DNA of 64,000 nucleotides from Fistulifera solaris (lineage: Eukaryota > Bacillariophyta > Bacillariophyceae > Naviculales > Stauroneidaceae). Positions 21,063 to 34,223 of this stretch are shown piece by piece. A program made the position numbers and the translations under genes. The stretch is taken from NCBI GenBank assembly GCA_030295235.1, contig AP026169.1:558001-622000 (forward strand), read 5' to 3'. The number at the start of each line of letters is the position of its first letter. The first letter of the stretch is position 1. The notes beneath the pieces were generated by a model. That model saw only the letters and a list, made by a program, of their open reading frames with translations, had not been told where the DNA came from and searched no databases.

Positions 21063-22523
21063 ATGAAGTTCTCTGTTGCAGCCGCCTTGTTTGCTCTCGT
21101 GCCCTCTCAGGGTTTCCAGGTATCGATGTCGTCCACCGGATACTTCGATTCTATGAGCCGAGGAGCGAGCAAACCATCGAACTTCTCTCCCTTTGGGCGA
21201 AAAATGAGTGACGGAAAGAGTTCCAGTGCCTATCTCAATCAAGTGTCCGGAGCCGCACCTTCTTATTCTGCTCCAGCGGCCTCTAGTTACGGTGGTTCCT
21301 CTCCTCCGTCATACTCAGCTCCTGCTACTTCAGCTTATCAACCAGCCCCGTCTGCTCCTGCAGCCGTCTCCTCCTTCGGCGGTGGCTCTGCAAAGCCCGC
21401 AACTTACAGTCCTTTCGGGAAGAAGATGGCTGACGGAAAGGGATCTAGTGCTTACCTCAATGCTGTCGCCGGATCATCTCCTTCGTACTCGGCTCCGGCC
21501 GCTTCAGCTTATCAACCGGCCCCTGCTGCGCCTGCACCCGTCTCCTCCTTTGGTAGTGGCGCTGCAAAGCCCGCCAGCTATTCTCCTTTTGGCAAGAAGA
21601 TGGCCGACGGAAAGGGATCTAGTGCATACCTCAATGCTGTCGCTGGATCATCTCCTTCGTACTCGGCTCCGGCCACTTCGGCTTATCAACCGGCCCCTGC
21701 TGCGCCTGCACCCGTCTCCTCCTTTGGTAGTGGCGCTGCAAAGCCCGCCAGCTATTCTCCTTTTGGCAAGAAGATGGCCGACGGAAAGGGATCTAGTGCA
21801 TACCTCAATGCTGTCGCTGGATCATCTCCTTCGTACTCGGCTCCGGCCACTTCGGCTTATCAACCGGCCCCTGCTGCGCCTGCACCCGTCTCCTCCTTTG
21901 GTAGTGGCGCTGCAAAGCCCGCCAGCTATTCTCCTTTTGGCAAGAAGATGGCCGACGGAAAGGGATCTAGTGCATACCTCAATGCTGTCGCTGGATCATC
22001 TCCTTCGTACTCGGCTCCGGCCACTTCGGCTTATCAACCGGCCCCTGCTGCGCCTGCACCCGTCTCCTCCTTTGGTAGTGGCGCTGCAAAGCCCGCCAGC
22101 TATTCTCCTTTTGGCAAGAAGATGGCCGACGGAAAGGGATCTAGTGCATACCTCAATGCTGTCGCTGGATCATCTCCTTCTTACTCTGCTCCAGCCGCAG
22201 TGGCCCCTGTCACTCCCAGCTACCAGCCCGCCCCAGCTGCCCCCGCTCCAGCATCAACCAGTAGCTATCTAAGCATGGGAGGAGGTGGCGCAGCCAAACC
22301 CAATTATTCTCCTTTTGGTCGCAAGATGGGAGACAGCAAGTCTTCGAGCACTTACCTTGAAAACGTCGGTAATGCGGCACCGGTTTCTAGCTCTTACAGC
22401 TCCTTCCACAGCTCTCTATCCCAGGCTTCGTCGGCGGCACCCAAGCCCCAAGAAAATCGCTTCTTTCTTCAAGATATTGCCTCACAAGGAACTTACCTTG
22501 ATGCCACCAAGAGCCGGTGGTAA
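21063..22523 (+). CDS. Secreted/plastid Tyr-Ser-Pro-Ala tandem-repeat protein
   Basis: A 486-residue protein with a cleavable signal peptide (MKFSVAAALFALVPSQGF); the following Phe may be part of a plastid-type leader. The rest is low-complexity Ala/Ser/Pro/Tyr sequence in which a short motif recurs: YSPFGxKMxDGKxSSxYLxxV. Five full 58-residue repeats are encoded by a 174-bp array (21364-22230), flanked by diverged half-repeats. The C-terminus ends with the variant FFLQDIASQGTYLDATKSRW, suggesting the YL block is the conserved binding unit and the SAP stretch a disordered spacer. I recognise no enzyme domain. A secreted or luminal scaffold that binds through repeated short motifs is one possibility. 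Confidence 0.85.
   Translation: MKFSVAAALFALVPSQGFQVSMSSTGYFDSMSRGASKPSNFSPFGRKMSDGKSSSAYLNQVSGAAPSYSAPAASSYGGSSPPSYSAPATSAYQPAPSAPAAVSSFGGGSAKPATYSPFGKKMADGKGSSAYLNAVAGSSPSYSAPAASAYQPAPAAPAPVSSFGSGAAKPASYSPFGKKMADGKGSSAYLNAVAGSSPSYSAPATSAYQPAPAAPAPVSSFGSGAAKPASYSPFGKKMADGKGSSAYLNAVAGSSPSYSAPATSAYQPAPAAPAPVSSFGSGAAKPASYSPFGKKMADGKGSSAYLNAVAGSSPSYSAPATSAYQPAPAAPAPVSSFGSGAAKPASYSPFGKKMADGKGSSAYLNAVAGSSPSYSAPAAVAPVTPSYQPAPAAPAPASTSSYLSMGGGGAAKPNYSPFGRKMGDSKSSSTYLENVGNAAPVSSSYSSFHSSLSQASSAAPKPQENRFFLQDIASQGTYLDATKSRW
21364..22230 (+). repeat. 174-bp coding tandem repeat, five copies
   Basis: Equivalent points fall at 21384, 21558, 21732, 21906 and 22080, exactly 174 bp apart (58 codons). Copies two to five are nearly identical at DNA level, including third codon positions; copy one is diverged. 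This points to recent in-frame expansion or gene conversion. Confidence 0.9.
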
Positions 22524-22927
22524 GGCAACCAGAGAAAGATCTATATAATCAAATTCTGTTACAGTACCGCGATATGAAAGGAATAGGCACTGCTGATGGC
22601 CCTAAAATAAGATACATTTCATCCGAATCTCTTCTTTTTAAGTTTTACGTTATTTCGTGGACTTGATCCTTTGACCTTTCCGGTACCGGTACCTAAAGAT
22701 TTATTTACTGCAATCAGTTTTTTCGTAAATGTTTTTACCGTGCAACTTATTTACTAGCACCAAGTACTGGGTACCGGTAAGAGGTTGGACTCTAATCCGT
22801 CTGTCTGTGTCCCGCATTAACAAGCATAGCGTCCAACAAAACGTGAACCGTGAACGAGGTTGATTCAAATTTCCCACCATGAAGACACCAAAAGATCCTC
22901 TATCCATACAAAGTATATCGTCTCAAC
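22524..22927. other. Intergenic region
   Basis: Promoter of URB1. It contains two GGTACC/GTACCGGTAC-type palindromic clusters (about 22680-22693 and 22768-22780), a motif also clustered at 61998-62115. Confidence 0.5.
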
Positions 22928-25900
22928 ATGAACAAGCGTCGACGATTCTCTCCGCTTGGAGCTTCTGAATTCGCAGCCATCTTGAATGGAGAAGATCCGG
23001 GCGCGATTCATGATGCATTGCGTCGATTCGTTCAAACGGTCCGCGAAGAAAGACGGGCTGCGGTAGGCGATTCGTCCCTCGAAGTGGAAAAGACTAGTGA
23101 ATCGTCCACCAGCGAGGATGAAGAAGACAAGCCTCTGCAAAAGAAACAAAAGTTTCGAAAAGAAGACTCGTGGAAAGAGGACACTGCGAAGTATGATGTC
23201 CCTTTTGTTGGGACTTCGGTTGCGAGAGGAGATACAAGTCGGGTTGTCGCGGGAGAATGGCCAACCGGCTTGTTGAAAGCATACGTGGAAAAGAGTCCAA
23301 GAGCTATCGAATTCAATCATCTTTTGCCAGGAGGACCTATTCATAAAATACTACTTCGCCGGAAACATGGCAGAACTTGGCACAAGATTCAGAAATTGTA
23401 TCTCCAGGCTGTATCGGAGCTCATTACTATGGCCGTTCCTCTCGAATGCATCAAGAATGATACCATGCCAGGTCAATATACATCTAATAAGGACAGCTCG
23501 ACCCGCCAAATCGTTGAAACCTTGGTGTCCTCTCACTTTGCTGGATGGTGCTTGTTGTTGAAGGAAGAAACTGGGAATGGAAAGGGAAAGGCGGGTGTCG
23601 TTGGTGGCTGTGGGGAACTTGCTCAGTACATTATTCGAATCTTTCATCGACTGACCCGGATCAGCTCGGAAAAGGCTCGCCACATTATGCGCGATGTAGA
23701 GCAGAGCATTTCTGAACATGTTTTGCGTTTCCTTCTTAAGAAGCCGATCAAAGAGGGGGAAGAGTACGCTGCCAGTTCCAGAGCTGCATCCAAAATTGAA
23801 CTTCTTGAATGGGTCGGCTGGTTGACATCGATTCCTGACCATTCTATCCTTTCTCGACTGTGTTCACCCGGTGCTCGTGAACGAAAGATATCTCCCGGCC
23901 TTTTATACATGTCACTCAGGGACGGTTCGGCGGATTTTGGACATGACAGTGTGGCGTCTGCTATCGGGCTCGTTGTTCGAAAGCTACGAGATGTATTGTT
24001 GAGTGAGGATTCTCGTTCTCGGAAGATACTGATAGACTTATTCTCCAGAGATGTGGTACAAAGTTTGTGCCAAGTATCTGTTCATGCGCCTGTACTGTCA
24101 TCCCAAAATAGTGTCGAAAAGGTGTTACAGTTCATCGACAAAACCGACAATCAAGTCGAAGCAGTCGGGTCAGAGGCCCGTCGTTTATTACTTATCTTGA
24201 TCTGCAATCCTGAGAAGTCCCCTTTTGTTCAGAGCATTCGAAAGAACTTAAAGAGCACCAAGCGGACACGTCCAGTGATATTACAAATCGTTCAGCATTT
24301 TTTAAAATCTGAGAGTGGCGAGATTACAAAGCTCGTTCTTCAGACGGTGCGCGTGAATCCTTCGCTTTTTGGACCGCTTCTACAAAATATCTCGTTCCCC
24401 GACATGAAAAGAGCATTTGCCTTCATAGCGCGGGTCAACTTTGCTGCCAATTTTATCCTTCATGGGCCGTCGATTGAGGAATGTCTGAAAAGTGATGGAT
24501 CATATCAGAGCATCGAGGACGATGCAGCGCTTCTCCATTTGTTCCTTCCGTGCAACATGAAAGATACGATTCTCCGTAAAGCGCTACAGAGTGGGAACAC
24601 TCTTATTGTAGCGGAAGTACTGAAATTGATTGTTTTTGTCTTCAAAAGGATATGTTACTACCCGGCTGCTTCGCAAGATGATGATGAAAAGGTGCTTTTG
24701 GAGCCTCCGCGACTTTGGAATTTGTTGAAAGCATGGATTCCAGAGCCCAGCTTACTTGTTTCTATTTTAGTGAAATTTGATGCGTCGCAGGGGTTGACTT
24801 CGCTGGCAGTTACTAATCGAGTGTGTCTCGTCCTGAATTTTCTCCTTGATCATATTCCTGAGGTTTTTATGGTTTTACTTTTGACTGGTCGAAACTCCTT
24901 TCAAAAGATAGCAACTTTAATTCTGCGAGATCTACTATCCAAGGCGCATTGCTGAGAACGATTATGCTAATGCTGCAAGCAAATCAGGTGAGTCGCTAAA
25001 ACGTATTCTTGGTTGCTTACCATGCTCTTTACTCTAGCCTTACCTTTGTTTCCCGAGTAGCTGCGACTACCCCCGGGGACGGAAGCCAAGTTCTGCTACG
25101 ATCTTTTGCACATCCTCCTACACACAAAATTTGTACACGTGTACGATTTAGCAAAGAAGACTGTTTTATATTACTTATCTGCTCATTTGGGAAACCACGG
25201 ACATTCTGAACAGAGATCATTTGTTGCGGATGAAATTTCGTGTTGGATTGACGGCCTTTCTATTGCTACTTTGAGTGATTTCTTTTCTGTTCTCCAGCAA
25301 ATCTTACAGCAGCCGTATCACTTTACACTTCAGTTTGCAAAAATTTGGCTAGATTGTGTTGGAGATAAAGCAGTACCGCGAATGCCTTTTACTGCTCTGA
25401 TGATTCAATCGCTTCGCTTGGTCCATCAATTGTCCTCCCAGTATACTCTCTTGTACTCGCAAGTTGCGACAAATGCCTTATTGTTTCATAATGACCCTGT
25501 CGCACTTGCAACTGTCATTAAGGAAGTTCATCGCCAGGAAAAGTTAGGTGGAGCAAGCGTATGCATCGACCGACTAGTGCAGCTAATTGACGAGCTATTT
25601 TTCAATGAAAGATCAGGCGAATCTAAGCAGCTCATTACACTGGGCGAACACCTTGAGTCTCTATTTTCGTCTAGTCGACATCCTCTCCTTTGTCTGATCC
25701 AAAAAGTTAAGATTCGAACAAGTCTGTCAATCAGTAATCCTTCATTGGGTTGGGAGGACGTATCATTGCTCGTCCGCCAATGTTCCAATCAAATGATGTG
25801 GCATGAAACTGATCGAAAGGCACTTTCAAATGGATTGAAAAGTGCTCTACCAGGTCTTCTATTGGTAAGTCTTCAAGCGTTTGAGTGCTACATTCCCTGA

Positions 25901-28900
25901 CCACTCATGTTTTCTCATCAATGCTCCTTTGCTAAGCAGAAATTGCCGTCGGCTTGGAAGCCGTGTAGTACAGTCTTAACCGAGATTGCGCACCTAGGTC
26001 TAATTATGATATCTGGAGTTTCAATAATGGATGATAGAGGAATTCAAGTCGATGCTGAAGTTACGCGCAGTCTTTCCGGGAACATGTTGGAACTATGTCA
26101 GACAAACATAGAGAATACCCAAGATCTTTATCAGTTACTTTTCACATGTCCTTGTCTTTCATCGCTTTTGCTCGGCGAATTGCTGTGTCAATTGATCGAC
26201 GAACCGAAAAAAGATCCAATCTACAGTGCTTTAACGGCAAACATTCTCGATTTAGTTGCGAACGGCTTTGTCAAGAATGATAAAGACTACCTTCTTTGCG
26301 GTAAAGTATCTGTAATGGTTGTTAAGCTATGGTGTAGTTTGGGGAGCGAGCTCAACATACCCGAGAACAAGGCGTTGGTCAAGAGTGCCGACAACGCAGT
26401 AAAACAAATGTTATCGGGGAGCAACTTGGCGGCCTCGTTTGCATTATGCGCATTGTTAAAACGAGAACCAACAGAGGTTGTTGCGGAATGTATTGGTGGG
26501 GGAGTCGTTGATCACCCCGAACGAATTGAAATTCTGTTGACTTTACTCGATAGAGAGCCAGCATCATATGCGCCGGCAATAGTAGAAGCTCTTCGCTGCT
26601 TAAAATCCATTCCTTCATCAAAATTCGACGATCTTCTGGTTGCCCTGAAAATTTCTTACTTGCACAACGACGACGAAAAAGAGTTTCTCTTAACCTGGCA
26701 ACATGATTTTTTAAAGCGTTTGTTGAAGGATATCGCCGATAACAATGAAATCGACATAGCTTATCATTTTCAACGCTTCGAGAGAATTCTCGAGGAGGTT
26801 CGCGATTCATCGATGCTCATCGATGCTCTCTCAATCTTCATAAACAAGTGCCGTTTGTCGCCGAAGGAATTCAAGCTCTGTTTCACGAAACTTACTGACG
26901 CGACAGAACGTATCTCTATGTTAGTTACAGGGGAAAGACCAAGAGAAGTAGCTTCCCTATTTTTACTGCTTCTCACCGAGAAGGTAAATCAATCAGTAAG
27001 AAGCTGCTTGCGCAATCTCGGTACAAACAAGGATAATATCGAATCCAAAGCGATAAACGTAATCGACGGTACCATCACTCTACTGAATAGTACAGTCGAT
27101 TTTGACCTGGACTGTTTGAGAAGCGACGGCAAAGAATCAATCAATAATGCAGTCAAAGTATGTCTCCGTGTTGGTTTAAGGCCAGTCAATACGGAAGCTG
27201 ATGTTTTGAGCTGGCGCTGTCTGAAGCTTGCGCGAAGCTATGTATCTTCTATCCAGTCAGGGAAACTGTGTGGCATGTTCAACATACGCGGCGACTTTTC
27301 AAGTTTAGTGTTCGAAATGGCTTCCACCCATTCCAATTTTCATGATTTATTGCGCAATGGAATGAGCGATCTTGCAAAACGAGAGTTGCTTGACTTGCTG
27401 CTGGAGTGTTTAGAGAATGCCAGGCATCTTGCTTACGATAAGGAAGTGTGGCAAACATTGCTTTGTACGTTCGGTTGTGGCATGTCTTCGATTGATTTGA
27501 CTCTAAGAAAGATTGTCGCGCGGTATGGTTGGTTGGAAAAGAGGTAAGACTGCAAACGAACTTGCATTTTATGTAGTTAATGGTCGAATCTAACTTTCGC
27601 GTTAGGTCGATACGTCACTAGTCACGATGGACCAATTTACATGGGGAATGCCTCCTTCGACATCAATGCCGTCAGCAGATTCATTTTTGAATGCTCTGGA
27701 GATGTATAGAATCCAAGCTACGTTGTGCAACTTTCCTATTCACGACTCGACCGACCCCTTTCTCGTTGAATTAAGTAAAGATGGAGAGTTGCAAAGAAAC
27801 TTCATCAAGGATGACAGATATAGTCCTGGGTTCTTGCTCCCCTTGGCGTTAGCTCAATTAGAATTCTCCATGGACATCGACCACGAAGCGACACTCGTTA
27901 GCACGGGCAATGTGAATTTAAAAGCTGTAGAGCTTGCGCAGCGCTACTGCGAAAGAGGAGTTGCAGCGCTGTGTTTTATGGCTTTGGCTTCGAATTGTAA
28001 AAGACTTCGACACACAGGTCTAGCTATTCTTGGCCTATTGAACTTCTTGGCCGGGTCCAAATTAGCTCTTGAATCAAGCACATGGCGGTCAAGGCCCCAA
28101 TTGATGATGCTCTTGGATTCCTTTCGTCGTTCCATGGTGATTTTCAATGAGACCAAGGAATCGACCGTACAGTGCCCACAGCTTCCTGGTCTGTCTGCTT
28201 TATTCTTGGCGAGAGCATCGTTGGTTTTATCACATCCAGGAGATGAAATTTACGCAAACATCAATAGAGTCTTTCTTCGCATTGAAAAGGATCACGGAGC
28301 CTTCCAAGACCTTTGGAGGTTACCATCTTTTGTCGCATTATTTTGTTCTGCTGCTGACGACCACGAGAAACTACTTGAGGAACGAATCTTCGCCCTCCGT
28401 CTTGTTAGAGATGGTTTCCTGAATGAAATGTGCTACAAACCCCTTCATGCCTGCCACGGAATAGAAATGATTTTGTCATCATTCGGTAATTATTGTATGC
28501 GCTCTTATCCCGACAAACGTGATGAGTTTGTAGTGCTAATGGAAGCTTTGGAGAGACTTGTAAACTTCGGAGGCATCAGGAGCAGTGATCATCTTTTCAA
28601 GCGTCTGGGCTTACTGTCGTTTTGGCGCTCGCTTATTTTGGCAAGGCCTTTAACGAGTTATTTCCAAACGTCGAAAGAGCGCGGTGTCTTCTTGTCGTGT
28701 TTCAGGGCATGCATGAATCATGCATCCTCGGTTTTATCAAAGACGACTTTTCCCTTGCTACACAGGGACTCTGGCCACCCCTTCTTGACTTTTTTCTGGA
28801 GCTAATAGCTTCTGACAAAAACTACGCTTTCTCGTGCCTTTCGACATTGAGTGCACTTAAAGGCGCGTCGCATGATAGGAAGTATTTGGATCGACCGATC

Positions 28901-29332
28901 GGCAACTTCAACGGAGTCGCCTTTTCGATGGCGACCAGGCTGTTAAGAGTTATGGAGGCACTCAGGGAAAGTTCCTTTGCCATGATACTCTGTACCATGC
29001 CTTTGTGTACTTCTGAACAAGATGCCGATGCAGAACACGCAGCCACAATCTGCTTGGGTCTTCTTCGTATGGTAGTGCGCAGAGAATTGGCTCTGTATTG
29101 CGCACTGGTGCGAATCGAGTCTTTGATAAATCATTTTGCTTCTCTCACTTTCGATAGAAACGAAGAGCTGCTCGTATCGCTGTTGAAACTTCGATCCAAC
29201 ATTACTTTGGAGGAAGAAATGTTAAGCTTATGGCAAAAGTGCGTTTTTATTCTTGTTAATTCTCGACCAAATGATATCGATGAGCATTGCGCCACTGTGT
29301 TTCGAAAGTTAAGTCTGGACCTTATTCAGTAG
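22928..29332 (+). CDS. URB1: URB1/Npa1 nucleolar pre-ribosome protein
   Basis: Four exons: 22928-24987, 25061-25864, 25940-27543 and 27622-29332. The introns are 73, 75 and 78 nt, with donors GTGAGT, GTAAGT and GTAAGA. The product is about 2,060 residues, close to human URB1 (about 2,270). It is an all-helical HEAT-like repeat protein; an acidic N-terminal part precedes the Npa1 region (FNHLLPGGPIHKIL ... SHFAGWCLLLKEE), and exon 2 opens with LRLPPGTEAKFCYDLLHILL. URB1 acts in the nucleolus in early 60S subunit assembly with a DEAD-box helicase and snoRNPs. The frame changes by one base near 24945, near 27705 and between 28625 and 28790, each time with sensible protein on both sides, so I treat these as sequence errors. 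Confidence 0.85.
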
Positions 29333-29384
29333 TACTAATGAATGAATTTTACAATCAATTGAAGCAAAGTCGCATAATCTTACG

Positions 29385-32300
29385 TTAAAGCTGAATTGCT
29401 CTATTCCGTGCGAAAACGACGTCTCTTCTACCTTTCTTAGACATTTCCCGTTTCAAATGAGCCTCACCGTGCTTTAGCCATTGCGCAGGGTCTTCGCCAA
29501 TCATTTCAATCAAACCGCACTCTTCGACAATACCAGCCTGCGAGCATATAATCCGTAGCCTTGAAACGGCGGACTCTCGAGGTGCTGACTGATGGGCACG
29601 AATGCACTCTTTTAAGAGCACCAGGGCGGAGCCTATATGCCCCCGCTTGGAGACGTACTCGACGAGCGAACCATAAGAAGCAAGGTCAAGTGACCTGCCA
29701 CAAAGCTCAACTCTCTCCTTGAATTCCAACGCTCTTGAAAGCCGGTTGTTTTCCAAGAACATCTGGATCATCAAACGGTCACTGTATCCATTCGGCTGCA
29801 AGGAGTAGTCGCTAAATTTCGTGTCGTAAAACGCGATGGCTCTGTCCAAGCTCCCTGCCGAAATTTCTAATTCGAGTGCATTGTTGAGAATGTGATGGTC
29901 CACGATGCCTTTTTCCGCAGCCTTTTGAAGCACGAATTGGCTGGTCAAAACACCCATATATTTCAGCCATGCATTGGTAATGTAATCTGGCATTCTTTCA
30001 CGAATAAGTGGAACAAGATCCAAAATCGACGGATCGCCCAACGACGTTTTGAAAACTTTGCGAATACGGCGAATTCTTGTCTCTGAAAAATAGGGTAGGA
30101 TCTCCCTTAATAAATCAAGATCTGGTTCTGATTCATCGACAGCGGAGTTAAACACTTCCAGGCGTAATTGTTTATCGGTATCGTCCATTTCCAGTCCAGA
30201 ACGATCAAAAATATCTCGCAGTTTCTGTCTGTCATTCTCCTGATTCAAATCAATATCAAATTCGTCAGCCAATGTGTAAGAGTATAGATTCGTCTCTATG
30301 ACTTTCGACTGCACATTCTGTTGTGATGAAACGTTCGGCGTCCTCGCAGAAAAGTTGCATCGAGTCAATTCTCATCCCCACAGAATCCCTGATTCTCAAA
30401 CGAAAGTCGCTTTTTCGCAGAGGAATGGTCGTCGAAGTTGTCAGCCTTTAGCTGGTTACGAATTGAACCCGCTTCTTCAGCAGCTGCCCCTTTATCCACG
30501 GTCTCAGGTACTTTGTTTTCATTACGGCCTTCACGGGAATCGCGAACCTAAGTTTTGTAGGCATAGAATGAGTAAAAGAATCAGAGTATGTCCAGGAAAC
30601 AACCAAACATCGCATACAAATCACGCAAGGCGCTTTGATAGTTTGCAGTTTCAATATAGCCGAGTGTCGATCCAGGAAAGCAACATGAATTGTCGTCATT
30701 GACGTGCTTCGTGGTAACGTGCAAATGACCCGGCAATGAATTGTGCAGCTCTGTGCTACAACTTACCTGATCATTACCGTCCAACGAGAGGATTTCACAC
30801 TCGAATCTTGTCTTCTCGAGGACATCAAGTTCGTTAATCTTTGTCCTAGTCCTCCAACGCATTTCTGTATCATCAAAAAACAACTCTTCTTTTAAAGTCC
30901 CCGCAGAGTCGTCTGGCGCATCACGCAATTCATCCTTTACCGCTAAGATGACATCATCATACTTCTCGTTTTTGGTTTTAGCGACCGTCGGTTCAACAGA
31001 TGCGGTTACCCAACGCATCACATTGGTATCAAAATAGAGGTTGCTCGTAGTTTGAACATTTTTCTCATCGTGTCCGTACGTGCCTTGTTCACCCACCGGA
31101 AGTCGCAGCAGATCACCGTCGTCTTCCTCACTGCCATACTTAAGCTTCCACACGTCATCAGGCGTAATTTTCTGGAATTCAGGTCGTAATTTTCCGTCAT
31201 TGTCAACGAACATCTTTGAATAAGACTCGTCTAACTCATCAAGTGTCGCTGCGCTGGTTTCATCTTCCCAAACGCCTTTGAATTTTGATCGCTTGCCCAA
31301 TTTATGTTTTCTGTCGACGTCCGCGTACTCGCCTTCCCAAGTTAAATTATCAGTAGTACCTTCCCCCGGAATCGCATTGCTGGTATATTGAGGCACACGC
31401 CTCGCCGTCAACAGGCGTAAGGAGTTATCGCACAGATACCCCTTGTTTTCTCGGCCTTGCCACATTAATCCCATTCCCTTTTTATTTACTGCGAGCGCAC
31501 ACGCATGAAGAATCCCGGATAGTGTTCGTGTGTCATTCCCATACTCACGCGCCTCAAAGGATTGCATTTCGTCATCACCCTTAGGCTTCGCCAACGGCAT
31601 ACTCTCTTCAGCTGAAATAGCAATAGAAGTATTATTAGAAAAGGTTCCACTTGAACTAAGAAGTCGTTGCTCTTCAGAAATCAATTGCGGGGATCGATCT
31701 CCGCGCAAACTAGCCAAGTGTTCATCTGAGCCAATAGTACGTAATTGATCGAGTCGACGGATTTCACTGGCTACGTAGATAGCCTTTGCTGTCGCCATAT
31801 CACCAGCCGATGCGGCGCATAAAATAAGTGCAGCTACGAAACCGTCATCTTGCTCAACTTCAGCATTTTCCGCCATGACAACCAGAGAGCGCGCCATATT
31901 TCCGTGATGTTGAGTCAAGAACTCACGACGACGATGCCGTTCGGATGACCCTCGTTCAAACCGAACAGCAATAGCATGACTCCGCGCGACTGCTCGCAAT
32001 GCACTGCTGAAACAGAGAGTCGTTGGTTTTACCTCCATCTGTTGCATCTCTTCCAATAGATTTATAGCTCTCTCAGCATGTCCCCTAGCCGCGCAAACGC
32101 GAAGAATCGCACCATACGCCATGACGTCCGGATTGATCCCCACGACACGCATCTCTTGCCACTTGTTCCATGCCATCTCTCCGGCTCTCGCACGAATCGA
32201 GTGGGGGATACGCCCATCATTGCAGACTTTGTAACACGCCGATAGCAACGAGGTGAACGCCGGAAGCGTCGGCGCAACTCCCCTACTTCCACCATTTCAT

Positions 32301-33174
32301 CCATGGTGCTGGCACATCCTTCAAAATCAGCCACTTTGGCGTACAAATCCACGAGGATACTCCAGCTGTAAGAAGAAATAGGATGCTTGTTTTCTTTCAT
32401 CATTTTAAGAATTCGTCGTCCTTCCGCAGGCGTCCGACAGGAGGATAACAAAGAAGTGTACGTATGCTCACCAAATATAGAAATAGGAACTTGCAGATCT
32501 TGAAGGATGTGGCGAAGTGCTTTGACAATACCTACCGGATCACGCCGCGTGCCATGACGATCACGATACGAGCGAACGACGAGTGATAGATCCTTATCGG
32601 ATGGGAGTTCCGTGGCTTCAATTAACGCGACCTCTTCTTCACTCATTCCTTCTTTCAAATGCTCCATTGTTCTGCGATATTTAGCCATTTGATCGGCAAC
32701 ATGATTGAAATATTTGCGATGCTTATCTCCCAAATACACGGGTTCCGGCGTCGGTTGGCTTGACAAATCCTTAGTATTGCCCATGAGATCATCCAACAAG
32801 GCATCATTGAAGTCATAATCGAGAAGATCCTGATCCGAGTCGTCCTTATCACCAGATTCGAGATAACTTTGTTTCAAAGCCTGCACGAATTCCCTTCGTG
32901 GTCCAGCCTTGCTGCCCGGTGTACTGTGCTTGTCTTGTTTCGCCTGTATCGTCTGAATCTTTCGATTGTATTTCTTGAGTTGTTTTTTGGATGGCTTACG
33001 CTCACGATTTGTGTTGCCGTCGCGGCGTTTGTAGCGTACTTGCTGCCAGTGCCATCGATCGAAAATGGCGGGGTGCAACGTAGGGGGAGCCGCCAGTGTT
33101 GTGACTTGACGAAAGCCGCGAGACGAATTCCGCACAAGAAGAGGAATACGAGTCAACAAACTTGTAGTGGACAT
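29385..33174 (-). CDS. Large pentatricopeptide-repeat (PPR) protein
   Basis: Two exons: 30767-33174 and 29385-30547, with a 219-nt intron (30548-30766; donor GTAAGT, acceptor ACTTAG, phase 0). The product has about 1,190 residues. The N-terminus (MSTTSLLTRIPLLVRNSSRG) is an organelle, probably mitochondrial, leader followed by a basic linker. PPR motifs lie in the middle: YSWSILVDLYAKVADFEGC, FTSLLSAC and VMAYGAILRVCAARGHAERA; the C-terminal exon has helical-pair repeats. PPR proteins bind organellar RNA for processing, editing or translation. The frame changes at a C4 run at 32280-32283 (one base short; VEVG then VAPTLPAF) and near 30364-30372. Its 3' end is 52 bp from that of URB1, in convergent orientation. 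Confidence 0.85.
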
Positions 33175-33491
33175 TGTGTGAAATTTTCTATTTCCTTCGC
33201 TGCAACGAGAAACGAAATAACAATATTCGTATGATAAAAGAAAGGCTGGGTGAAAACTGAATGTCAGCAGCAAACTTTTTGCTAACATTTTTTGATGGAT
33301 GAAATCGGATCCCTTATGGTCTGTCTGCAACCGTACTAAGGACTAAAACGATTCAGTCATGGCAAAGTTGGGCTTACACTTTGTAGATATACAAGTAGTC
33401 CATTTCGAATGCATCCATTTCGACGCAAAAAGCAAAACCATCTAAGAAGATGCATTTGCAATAATCTTGTTCATAGAACCAGAAACAAAAA
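33175..33491. other. Divergent promoter region
   Basis: 317 bp between the PPR gene and the EAPP-like gene. No gene seen. Confidence 0.5.
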
Positions 33492-34132
33492 ATGAATCAT
33501 CTTGAGGAAGAGCCTGCTGCTGCCGACGATATACAACAACGCATAATACCGGATACCGCGGTCGTAACGAGCGGAGAAACATCGGATGAAGGCATTTCCG
33601 ACACGGAGCAACAACCAACTCAAGATGATGGGAACCACAGCGATGAAGAGCCCCATTATCCCGAGACGGGCGACTTGTACGACGAAAATGCGGATAACGA
33701 AGATGAAGCGTATGTGTACTCTCATCTCCGATCCGGAGTGGAAGAAAGTGTTCGCATACAGCAACCCAACAGCACGCAGATACAAGATATAAAAGTTCTT
33801 AAACCACGCAACTCGGATGCCATCCTGTCATGTCCTTGCTGTTTTCTAATTGTATGCATGGATTGCCAACGACATGAGCGTTATCCCAACCAATTTCGAG
33901 CCATGTTTGTTATGAACATTGCCGTCAAATGGGATCATCGTCTCGTGTACGACGAGCGGCAGAATATGCTCATTGAATACGGTGCTTCGGGAAACACTAC
34001 GACGCAGAAGAGTTCAAACGAAAAGAAGAATTCTATTATACCGTCTGTTGCGCTAATTGCACAACGACAGTCGCGGCTTTGGATATGGAGGATGAAGTGT
34101 ATCATTTTTATGGCTGCCTGTCTACGACCTAA
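33492..34132 (+). CDS. EAPP family (E2F-associated phosphoprotein-like)
   Basis: About 214 residues. A long acidic, Ser-rich N-terminus is followed by the conserved EAPP core: SCPCCFLIVCMDCQRHERYP and QFRAMFVMNIAVKWDHRLVYD (human CLDCQRHESYKTQYRAMFVMN). The C-terminal zinc-knuckle half (YYTVCCANCTTTVAALDMED, then EVYHFYGCLSTT) lies in the next frame and ends at TAA 34130-34132. The shift is near 33985, as if one base were missing. Human EAPP is nuclear and binds E2F factors; plant and protist members are uncharacterised. Without the frame change the reading frame would run on with unrelated sequence to 34172. Confidence 0.85.
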
Positions 34133-34223
34133 TGTCTCCCCTCTCTCCATCACTATTTCGTATCATTTGTAGTTGTAAAACGCCATTTGAAAAAGTGTAT
34201 AGTAGATAACAATCGAACTGATT

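Noticed and set aside
21208-22272. A 354-codon second frame in the 174-bp repeats
   Set aside because: The repeat length is a multiple of three, so any open unit stays open over all copies. The product is Arg/Leu/Pro low complexity without a real start.
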